The notes under the pieces were generated by a model. The model made no database searches. It had not been told where the DNA came from and saw nothing but the letters and a program-made list of their open reading frames with translations. This document shows positions 14,901 through 26,900 of a stretch of 64,000 nucleotides of DNA, one piece after another; positions within the stretch are counted from its first letter, which is position 1, and each line of letters opens with the position of its first letter. Location: NCBI GenBank assembly GCA_903813345.2, contig CAIIXF020000011.1, forward strand, positions 34,650,166-34,714,165, given 5' to 3'. This stretch comes from Owenia fusiformis. Its lineage: Eukaryota; Annelida; Polychaeta; Sabellida; Oweniidae. A program made the translations under genes and the position numbers.

Positions 14901-17900
14901 ATTGGAGCAATTTTAGCGTCTCATATATTGTTCTTAACACCAAAAAATTGATGTTTCATATATTTTCACACAGCCAACCTTTAACAAAAATTGATGTTTC
15001 AAATATTTTCACGCAGCCAACCTTTAACAAAAATTGATGTTTAATATATTTTCACGCAGCCAACCTTTAACAATAATTGATGTTTCATATATTTTCACGC
15101 AGCCAACCTTTAACAAAAATTTATGTTTTACATATTTTCACGCAGCCAACCTTTAACAAAAATTGGCATGCAGCCAATTAACCTGTAAAATATTCTTTAG
15201 TACATCTACACCCAACCTATAACAAATATTTGTATTAATTGTAAATTATCACTTTACCATACATCATTATATCTCATGCATGTATATATATTTTATGCGG
15301 AATAATATACTATATATATAGTATGTATGACGGTTAAAATTCATAAATGTAAATAGTTGCTTTTCTTGTCTATTTATTATCATATTAGAATCATAACAAA
15401 GACCTCGATTTTATGATTTATGTCAAATATATGACCTCAAATTTTATTCCGACCATTGCCAAAGACCTCAATTGTACGCGATTTCGGTCTTTTAACAATG
15501 AACAGAATAAAATATATTTAAGGAATAAAGACAGAGATTTTATGATTTATAGCGTAATATATGACCGAAAATTGAATTCCGTTCATTGTTAAAAGACCAA
15601 AATCGCGTAGCGATTGAGGTCTTTGGCAATGGCCAGAATAAAATTTTCGGTCATATATTACGCCATAAATCATAAAAAGAGGTATTTGTTGGGACTCTTA
15701 TATGATAAATAGACAAGAAACACAACTATTTGCAATCATAAATTTTAGTGGTCATACATACTCCAATATAGACCAGTAAATTAATTGTTCTTGGCCAGAA
15801 TAAAATTCGAGGTCATATATTTGACATACAGTAAAACCTGTATATCTGAACACCTGGCTAATCCGAACACCTTCCAATTTGAACACTTTTTTTCGGTCCC
15901 ATTTTTTCCTCCCATTGACTCCCATGTTAAAAAAACCTTGAAATCTGAACACCTCCTAATTTGAACAGTGAACAACCAGATTTGAAAAAGTGACCTGTCT
16001 AATCTGAACATTTTTATCAGAAATCAAATGTCTGGACATATCAATTAAAGCCACATATTGAGTCAATGTTATAGTTGTTATTTATCTTTACATATATACA
16101 AATGCAATCAAAGAACCAATTGTCCTAATAGACTAGATGCGAGTAGAAATGATCTTGATTTACGTCATTAAATATTCAAAATTCAGTCAAAGTGATGTCA
16201 TATTTGAAATCTACATGTAAAAATACATCTAAAAATATGGTTTCGAAAATTATTTATCAACTTTGAAAATTTAATCTTTTTTGAAAATGTGACTTCTAGT
16301 TCGGGTTGATTCCCCATAGACTCCATATTAAAAAATCACAAAAAGTGAAATATATTTTCTTGTATTAAACATATAACATTTTCTTTTACTGGACATACTT
16401 AAATTTGCATAACTATTCGATACATAAGGGCTATATGAAAATTGAACCACTAAAACAGATGTAATTTAAGTTAAAGGGAACTTTCTACTATACCCGCCAT
16501 GCTATCTGACCCGAGCGAGCCACTTGGTGGTGAAACTGGTAACTACCTACTCGCATTTGCGTTATTAACTTATTTAGTCTCAGTGACATCCCTAATTTGT
16601 GGAAAACAACAGGATGTTTTGGAAAGGTGTGAATACAGGAGTTAATTGGTTTATCCTATTAGAAAAGAACTGAATGTTTTATTTTTGGATTAAGAGAAAG
16701 GTGTGAATCAAGAAGATAATTGATTTATCATTATTGTAAATTACCTGGATGTTTTTGATTTGGATTAAGAGAAAGGTGAGAGTCTGGGAGATAATTGGTT
16801 TATCCTTATTGTTAATTAACTGGATGTTTTTGATTTGGATTATGAACAGGTCTTAAATGTTTTATATCCCATGGGTCTGTTATGATAGCTAAGATTCAAT
16901 CAGTAAATGTTTTATAATCACAAAGACAACACAGACGCCATTTGCAGACACGATTATCACGAGAAGGACAAAAATCCAACTTCGTAATATTTGCATACAT
17001 CTGACATCCTGAATGCCCTTGATATTTTGAAGGATTATACATCATCTCGAATGAACACTCATGAAAAATTATTTTTACTTGAAGAGGATATCTACTCAAA
17101 TATTGCTAATGCTAAAAGTGCGAAGAAACAAACAACAATGAAGGACTTTTTTCAAGCAAAAGTAAAGCAGTGCTATATAACCATAATATGGGATAAGCCA
17201 TTTGATAAGCATAAGATTTCGTACGAGACTATCATATACTTTTACAGTGTATTACAAAGTTTTTGCCAAAATATAAGAGTTATTTTTACTAAAATGATGA
17301 AATTGTTCAAAATATAAATAAAACATAGCATATAGGCTATAGGCCTATTGTAGAATTAACTCATCAACAACATGTATCGTTTTCTGACTTAGTATTAAGT
17401 GTTCAATATAGTGCACTGAACAATGAAAATCCCGCCCCCCCGACCAACAAAATCCTCGAAACTTGAACACCTGCCAATTTGAACGCTTTTGGCTGGTCCC
17501 ATGGGTGTTCAGATTAGACAGGTTTTACTGTAAATCATAAAATCATAAGATTTTGGTCTTTATTCCTGAATTCTAATATGATATGTGACGTCACACTAGC
17601 TAGGACAATTGATTTACTGGTCTTTATTGGAGTATTTATGACCACTTAAATTCATAAATGCAAATAGTTGTGTTTCTTGTCTGTTTATCATATTAGAATT
17701 GTAACAAAGACCTCAATTTTATGTTTAATGTCAAATATATGACCTCAAATTATATTCTGGCCATTGCCAAAGACCTCAATTTTCGGTCATATATTACGCC
17801 ATGAATCATAAAATCTCGGTCTTTATTCCTTAACTAACAAGCCAAAAGGGTTGCTCATGAACACCCAATGCAAGATATAGTAGAGTGATATAGGTTATTC

Positions 17901-20900
17901 CAAACTAGATTTTGTCTCAAAAATTGAAGTTTCTTTTTGAGCTGTCACACTGAGTAGTTCACTGTTTGCCACTACTTTGAGGCAGAATGTGGGTTACAGC
18001 ATGGGTACAAGGTGGGCAAATCAAATAGTTTTACAGAAAGATATCCCCCACCACATCAATACAAGTTCAAATAATTAACCAAAATTAATTGTTCAAATTG
18101 CCACAGGATGGTGAACGGTGAGCCCACACAGCTAATGTGACTGCTACTTTATGTAAGAAACTTAGTCAATATTCACCTGATTGCCACATCTGAGGCAGTT
18201 TGATCCAATATAGGTATATCCATTAGCACAACTACATCCTGTGAAAAGATATTAATATATCAGAATTATGTTACAATAATTTTTCATCTATTGCAATTAA
18301 ACACATAATTAATTTTAGCGCCCCAACTGACACAAAATTGAAATGGTTACTGGGAGATGAGGCATACATCTTTGGGGGGCACGAATATGGTGTTTTATTC
18401 GACTCTTTAGTAAAAAGCTTTTTAAATAAGATTTTAAGTAAATATTAACATACCTATGTTTTAATTCTTTTTAAGACTCATTTTAGTTTGATAAAATGTT
18501 GTTTTTAACCAACATGGCATTTTGGATATTTTCGATTAGATGCACCTTAATGTAAGAGTGCCACTGTTAAAAAAGTGTATATCTAAATAAATAAATAACC
18601 AAAAATTACGTTGTTCCAAAATAGTGCCTGGTTTTATAAAGGATATAACCCTTTTCAAGTGCTGGACTCTTTGAATAAGAGAATGACATTATATTAGAAG
18701 ATAGTCAGAGGGTGTTTGTATATGGGTCTTTTTCAAAAGTTCGTCACTTTCTTTGTTCCAGAAAATTGCCTTTAAAAGATAGTTTAAGTGGAAATTACGA
18801 AATAACACAGCAAAATGTAAAAAATCTAACGTGCGTGACGTTTTTGATGAAATCAACAGTTACTTTTGTAATACAGACGATAAAATACATTTAAGTCTCT
18901 CAAACTGTGTAAATGCATATGACAAAAAAATCGTTTGTCGATATTTCATGAATTTATGCATTTAAGGTTTCTCAGCTAATTTTCAATAAGCTAACGTGCG
19001 TGACGTTTTTAAATATCTGCGTTTTTCATCTGCTATCCTGAGTTTCTCATATAACATGATATATTAGGAATAAATATGTTTTCACCAATCTAAAGCTTTA
19101 AATAAAAGTTTTACCCTTGTAAGTTTTGTGTCATAAGGCATTAAGCAAGGTTTTTACTAAAAACTAACGTGCGTGATGAATTGATTGTGTTGACACGAAA
19201 TATGTTAAACTCAATAATAAGTGTACATCTTAGTGATAAAGTAACAGCAGTCGATTTCTTAGTGTATAATACATGTTATACCTTGTCAAACATCATACGT
19301 ATTATATTTTTAAACTGGCAAAATATGGATATCCGATTAATACAATGGTTTAGGACTTATTTCAACCACAGAAGTAAATTATTCTATAACGTACAGTATC
19401 TTGCTTCATGGTCATTCCATTTCCCCAGCAGGATACGTTACAATTAACATTAATAGCTTTCCTCAAATTATTTAGTTTGAAGAATGACATAGCGATATAT
19501 TGTTATGTGTATTCATTATTTTATTCAAGAAAATGTTTGCTTGAATTCTATGTGCGTGACGATTTTAAGTTGACACGATTTTAACAATAACAATAGTAAA
19601 ATGTAAATGTAATAACAATAATAACTATAACAATAATAACAATAGTAAAATGTAAATGTAGTAACAATAGTAAAACAATAGTAAAATAATAACAATAACA
19701 ATAGTAAAATGCTAATGGACTTCATGAGACCAACATATCTTGTAACTGGCACAAAACAATTACTTTGAAAATGTAACAACCACAAGGTTAACATTAAGAC
19801 GGTAATCTATCTACTTACAACTGACTACAATACAATACAGTTACATTTTAAATAGCACTGTTTGAATTTTATACATTTTATATCAAAACCAGTGGAAATT
19901 TAAGTTACTATTGACATTTGATCATCATGATGATCGGGATTTTAATTCAGGCTCCTCAGGTTTTGATTTTTCTTCCCTCACAAAAGTTTATCAAATTCTG
20001 ACAAATTGGAAAAAAGCCTTCCAAACTTAAATAAGGAGCGTGTAACTGATAACAAGAACAGTGAAATGTGACAACGTTTGTACACTTGAATGCTAAAATT
20101 GGACTATGAAAGTCATAAAGGTTCAATAATGTTCATCATAAATGTTCATTTGTCGGTGCCATGGTTCCACATTCTCTCAGTAAGTCAGAACCCATCTCTG
20201 CCCAGCTTCCTTGGCCTGGAAAGTAATGTCATAAAATATTGACTTCATTTTCATTTATGTTTTATGGCTATTTCATAACAGGAGAAATATAAGGCATCGT
20301 ACAGATCAGGAGTAATTGTTATCCAATTATTCAAATTACTGTGTACAAACCTGGTTCCAAAATTCACTTCTCCTTATTTACACATTTGTGGCACGTAAAG
20401 TGCATTTGGTCGATGTTTCCGTATCTCGCACATGACTCGTGGGCCCATCTCTTGCAGCTGGTACACATAATCTATAAGTAATGTACGGAACAATTAGGAA
20501 ATATCAGAATTTTAATTTTTGTGTCAAAGTAACCAATGCAGTAAAATTCCCTGTGTTATTTATATCATATAATGGACTTTCACGATGGAACTGTTGCTTG
20601 GAAATAAAAATTAAAGGATTATCAATATTGAGAATGTAACAATTACTTTACATACCCATTGTTCTCGTTTCTTTGGGTCCCTCATATCATTGTATTCAAA
20701 ATCACATTTCACACACTTGTTTTCATCGTTCTCTCTCAACACGGATCTCGGCTTTTCCTTCACACCTTGCTGTGCATCGTCTCTAGGCTCTCTAGACTGG
20801 GTTCTCGCATTTCGATCACGTTTTGTCTTGGCTTTTTTCACTGGTCTTGTATTCTCCTGATTTGTCAACTTTAGGCTTATATCACCTGACCAACCATTCA

Positions 20901-23900
20901 CCGCACATTCAGCTGTTGTTTCGCCTGTGGTACAAACCTTGCAGAAGCAAGAGTACTCTCTCGTTTGGACCACCTGTGGCATTATACCTCTGACAGCGTG
21001 GAACTTTCTTGTTCCCTTTAAAGTTTTTACATTTGTTCTGTTTGATCGAATCCTGTTTCTAACAGTTTCCTCTGAAGGAACATAGAAGAAGGTTCTCCTG
21101 TATTTTTCACAGCTTTCTTTGTTTTCTTTTTCTGGCTTCGTTTTTGTTTTTTCGAGAAAGTTACAGAGTTCATGAGCATTTCGAATGACTACTTCTCTTG
21201 CTTTCATTGCCCTCGATGCAGCACTTTTGCATACTGCACTTTCGCCATCGCTCGGACTCTTGCCGTGTCTGGAGCCAAAATAGTGTTTTTCTGTGATAAT
21301 ACCATAATCTTCAAGGCTATAGCTTGCATCGGCAAAGGATGTCTTGCATTTGTACTGTGAACTGCAACCATCGGTGAAGTGTATCATTCGTTTGACTTCA
21401 ACATCTCTGTTTTTCTTGAGATGGTCAATGGCCTTCTCAACAAAAACTCTAACAGCGTGAGAATCGTGCTTAAGATCGTTAGTGATGAATATCAAGGCCT
21501 CCGTCGTAATGTGATTTTTACATTGGGGACAATTATAGTATGTGACAATAGGGTGAATGGTGGCTTGCTCATGCTGCCAGTGAGCAGCCTGGGCCTCGTC
21601 CTGAAACACGCAAAGATAATTTTGAGCAAAGTCCATGCACATTACAAGCCAAAGAGGTGGCAGCTCCTCAATAAGCTTCGAAAATTGTGTACTTTGCCAT
21701 TTTGCCGCATAGAGATGTTCTGAATATGGCATCAAGTCGGATTCAAGGTCTTTCAACAACTCACTCATTTTTACAGTCTTCTTTACAAGTCCTTTCTTTG
21801 TTACATTTTCGCCTTTTTTGTTCTTGGATAAACAGTTTTGCCAGACGTTATAATTTATAGATTCATTGAGGTATGGCTCAATTGGCTTCAGTTGACTGGT
21901 CATCATAGTTTTGACCCCACATTCTTCACAGGAGCGCTGAACACATGTTAAGCTTTCTGCTGAACAAACTGTTGCTTTGCTTAGCTTATATTTATTTTGT
22001 ATTACTTTACCAAGGTGTTCATCCTTAATAGAATGATTGCGGACGAATGACTGTATGGCTTTGATTTTTAGTTCAACGTTAGCACAGTATTCACAGTTCT
22101 TTTGTTCTTCATAACGTTGTCTTCGTCTTTCTAATATTCTTCGTTTCTTTTGTGAGCTCATGTTTAACCTTTCCTGCCTTTTCTTCATCACCCAATATTC
22201 ACGTTTCTTCATTTGTGTCATCAGTTCATTAAAGCGATATGACAAATCTTATGAGTCTATATTCCAAGTGCTACATATGAGGTGTCAAATGACAAACATC
22301 TCCTAAGCTTATTCCATTGATACCTAGGGCTGTATTGAACGTCGAACGTGACGAAGCATCAAGTCCATAAACGCATTAATTTTACTATATTCGGGTTCTA
22401 CAAGCAACGTGTTTTTGTTGGGAACTGAATATATGTTGAAAGCAATACAAGTTATGGGGAAAATATGTCGAATTATACGAAATACTTACGTCTTCTGCTA
22501 GCCAAAATGGCCTCAGCCGGGACGAATCTAAATTGCGAATGGTCTATGTGGAACGAAACTGTAGCAATTTCTATCAATGCAATATCATTTATGGAATAAA
22601 TAGTCTAAATAGTCGATCAAAGATCATTTATATAATTCAAATAACCATGCATAAAGAATTTGTTTTCAGTGAAGTCGAGAAGAATTGAGTCCATCTGAAC
22701 CGACGCTCAATCACTTTGTCCATTGGTGTCAAACGTCACGCACGTTAGAATTTTGTTGTAGTTCTATTCTATTTTCTGCATACAATAATTGACGAAATTT
22801 TCTGAACTGTGAAACTGAGATTAGTAAAAGCAATAAAAATCAGTGCTTGGCACTCCTGACAAGACTATTGACATAACCATTAACATAAGGACAAGATGTA
22901 CATCTTTTATAACGTGCGTGATTGCTTGACACGAACACTTCTATCACATAAATTAAGCTATGGTGTCAAAAAACAGATTAATGACGAAAACAACCACAAT
23001 ATTTGCTGATTCCAGATGAATGTTCCCTTTCTTACATTTAGGTGTGTGTGAAAATCGTTTTATATCAACGAGAAATTTAAGTAATTCGTTAATGCGAGAG
23101 TATGACACGATAAAGGACTACATGCGTGGCGGATTAATGTGCGTAACGAAGTTTGACACCAATCTTCGAGCAACTTATAAAGACCATATTGCCGCTTCAG
23201 AGTTGAAACTTACCACTGGATCTATAACATCTCGTAAATGTGTAAATAAAATACAATTTCATTTACACATGTGATCGCGTATTTTGTATGAAAATAGGCT
23301 TTCTAACGTGCGTGACGAGTTTGACACGAAAAACGATAATGCACGCAACTGAGCATAAAAATTATTTTCCATATATACTTCATATAGCATTGAACACAAT
23401 GAGAGCTCGGTGTATCCTCTTTTCGAAAAAACACTCATCTGACTTTTTGTAAAAATAATCAGCCTGGAGCTCATGAATAACGTGCGTGATGGTGTTTGAC
23501 ACCATGCATCACGCACGTTAGTTCTAAATTGACATTGTCTTATTTTTCGAGTATGGTAGATTTATTATCTGAAAACAAAATGATTCACATAGATAACCTA
23601 TGTAGACTTGTGGCAACACATTTTTCCGCCTCATTTCCAGAAAGAAAGATCCAGGGGATGTATCTCTGATGTACCCCCCAAAATTGCTTAAAAACTGCAA
23701 AAACAGCTGGACACGAAGCCCAAAAAAGTGAATAACTTCAACAAATTTTAACATTTTCACCTGATATTATCCTCAGTATCTTTTTTACCTCTACTGAGTT
23801 GAATAAAATAATCGTTTTTGGCTATACTTCTCAAAATGTTGAGATATCGAGCATGTAATATTTGAACTTTTGAGTGACGAACTTTTGAAAAAGACCCATA

Positions 23901-26900
23901 TACTGTAAATTGTTTGGCTTAAAATTGACTCTTGCAAGTTGGGATCATTGGATCACTGGAGTCAAGACAATTACTTATGACCCTCAGAGCATAAGTAATT
24001 ATAGATTTCTGTTTATTATTAGAACATTATTTCATTGAAAAAATAGAGGGTAGAATGGCTAGCCTGCACAGTGCAATATTTCCACTAAATGTACATATAC
24101 AAATACTCACCACCACCTCCACAACTTGTGTCTATTCCAGCTGGGTTTGAACCAACAAAAATGTGATCTATAATAAGAGTTAGATAGGCTGGTGTCCATG
24201 TCATTGGATTTGACTCATATACCCGAGCTGGGTTATAATTCGACATCACCGCCACCTATAAAAAGTGCCTTGGGTAAGGGTTGTTGTATTTGAATAACAT
24301 AAACCATTAATAAGCATGAACTTTCAAGTTAGTAACACTTAATCCAGAAAGTTCTGAATACGTACTTCTTTTGAAATTTTAAATTGCCTATCCAGCCTGA
24401 TGTCTTTCCGACTAGGCCACAGGAGGTGCGCATATGTTTAAGGGGTTCTGTCTCTAAAACTTATAATTAGATGGGTGGGTGCTATTATAGTCGTTTTAGG
24501 ATTAGAAATAGGTATTGAGCCTTCTTGAATGCTTGTAATACAAATACACTACATAACAAACCTCTGTATCCATCTGTTGCTGTGTGGCCGTGGCAGCTGA
24601 TCCAAAATCATTTTGAAGTCTAACTACAATTATTGGTATATTAGCAGCCACTGGAATTGAAAGATACATCAAATGATTGAGAAGTTAATGTTGCAGTATA
24701 GTTCAACTTATATAGAGTGAGCATTATTTGCATAGAAAATACATTGACTGTAAAGGTAGATAATAACTGAAGAAAGTATTTTACTGCAATGACCTCTAAT
24801 ATAAATGATGACTAATTTAACAGTTATACAGAAGAAAATGTCCAGAGAAGAATTAAAGGTGACTAATAAAAAATTGAACATTGAAGAATTCGCCAAACAA
24901 AATACACATAATGATAAAGTTGTATGTTTTATTGCATATCAAAACATAATAAACTGAATATACTCACAAAGTTCTCGAGCCCTTAGTAGTGTATCCTCAT
25001 GTTTATGATGTGGATAAGTTGCACCATCAGTGGCGATACATAGAAATTTTTTATTATTAGGCCTGCCAAATGTTTCAAATTGGATTTTAGCTTCTTGTAG
25101 AGCAAGATACGTTCTTGTGTTTGAGTTCAACTTATCAGTAGATATAGCGGCAATTTGCGCATCTATGGCAATTTTAGTTCTGTGGTATTGTAAATCAACT
25201 GCCTTCACCACTGTTTTTCCAAACAGAATCACGCCAAAAAGTGAATTTTGTTGCAGTTCCCCAATGCCAGTGTATTCTTGGAGAAAGAAAGATGATGAAA
25301 TAAACCACAAAGGAAATAATGATACAGAATAATGCCATATATTTCTGATGGTCATATTTTCTTTATGTATAGGCTACATGCTATTTACCCTTAAAGTCAG
25401 CAGAAACGTTTGCTTTTGCATTGTATTCAAACTGACTGTCCTATGTGTCTTATATTATATATAAATACCTTCCAACCTGTTGACCATCATTTGGGCACCA
25501 TCTTTAAGGATTTGCCTGGATGCATCAGATATACTTTCGCTAAAGTCTGCTATATATATAACATCCAAACCACACTCTAGAATAGAATGAGTTGCACCAA
25601 TGTTAGAATACCAGTGTGTACCATTATAAACAATATCATTATTAATAACATTTGAAGTGGGCATGATGATTTGTTTTTTTTAAATTTTACTGAATTCAAT
25701 GAATAAAAATCTGTATCATGCATTCTGTACATTTTCATATTTTATACGAGTCAATCTTTATCTAAAACTTGTTCTCTCTTCCTGAGATAGTAAAGGTGTG
25801 TACTAATTTTGGTTTTCCTTGTAGATTTTAAACAGTTTTAATAATTAAAAAATCGATTTTTGTCACTCACGTGCTTTCGTGTCATGGTACAATCCGAGAA
25901 GAATAACACCAAAAAATACAGCACCTTTTTCAAACATCTAAACCAAATTAAGATGTTTAATCGATGTTAGCATATTTTACATCTTTCTTTGTCGTGATGT
26001 GAAATAAACGTAATCTGGCTTAAGTACTTCCGGCTTTACAAGTTTGAAAAGTTCAGTTTTACTTCAATTTACGCTCTATCATTGTATTGTATCGTTCGTA
26101 TCGTATCGCGAGGTCAGTATCGTAGATACGTATCGATATTAAATTTCTCGTATCGTGGTACCCCTAGTTACTATGTGTCAAATACACCAATATCTGATGA
26201 ATAATAAAATATAAAATAGTGCAATTTATTTTGAAAAGTTTGATACATTTATCAATTATAATATGTACCTTGTTTTCACTCGACATTTTCTTACTGAGAA
26301 TATAATCCAATTAAAATTCCAATATTTGTTAATACAGGTAATTATTCAAATATATAATTCAAGTATATTTTTCAGAATATTTTATAATCAAACTTACCTT
26401 TCTTTTACTTTAAAATATGTTCTGCACTTCTACGTTTCCTGAATTGTTCCCCAATTATAATACCTGAATACACCATATATATTTAATAGGAATGTTTTAT
26501 TGTTATTTATATGTTTATATTATGTCCACATTAATAATTCCTTTTAATGGCAATGGTCTTATTTATTCATAATAATGATATTTTGAATGAATTATGTTCA
26601 AGATAACACTAAAGGTCAAGGGAATCACAATAATTGAGATTCTCAGACAACAAATTCATCTTCAATTTCTAGGTGACATTTTGAGGTCAAGGTCATTTAA
26701 AGGTATACCTATTTCTTTTGAAGATTGGTAAAGTCTTCAAAGAGGAATCTATCCTGGTATAGAACTTAATTTTCACAAATTTTCTGAAATACATATTAGA
26801 GGCAACCAAAATTTTCAGAACGGTTGTGGTTACGCTAAAATCGTTCGTTTCATTAAGGAACCTCTAATCTAACCAAAATGAGGATTTAAGCAAAGATGTA

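Larger units (their letters stand above)
13799..15170. repeat. Array derived from the lectin exon 7 splice acceptor, split by a mariner insertion
   Basis: The roughly 43-bp unit 'cacgcagccaacctttaaca' plus 'aaaattgatgtttcatat' recurs about eight times at 13799-13902 and 14937-15170. On the minus strand each unit reads TTTTTGTTAAAG/GTTGGCTGTGTG, the same acceptor and first 12-14 nt as lectin exon 7 (13791). The mariner at 13903-14855 and a hairpin interrupt the array. Confidence 0.85.
18721..23900 (-). mobile_element. Complete 5.18-kb DNA transposon with PHD-finger transposase
   Basis: A perfect inverted repeat at 18721-18748 and 23873-23900 starts TATGGGTCTTTTTCAAAAGT; with the flanking GTA/TAC the match extends to 31 bp. 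Target duplication is TA or TATA (ambiguous, because the repeat itself starts TATA). The interior holds one spliced transposase gene on the minus strand. Each end region (about 0.8-1.2 kb) carries several copies of AACGTGCGTGACG, often followed by TTGACACGAA. The element sits in intron 5 of the VWA-lectin gene in the same orientation as that gene. The identical terminal repeats suggest recent insertion. Confidence 0.9.

Noticed and set aside
16991-17317. 108-codon frame as a host gene
   Set aside because: It lies inside the Tigger element and ends like a pogo-type transposase tail, so it is counted with that element.
26085-26160. Promoter element from the ATCGTATCG-rich stretch upstream of the lectin start
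   Set aside because: Simple-sequence composition explains it; no defined motif or spacing to a start site.
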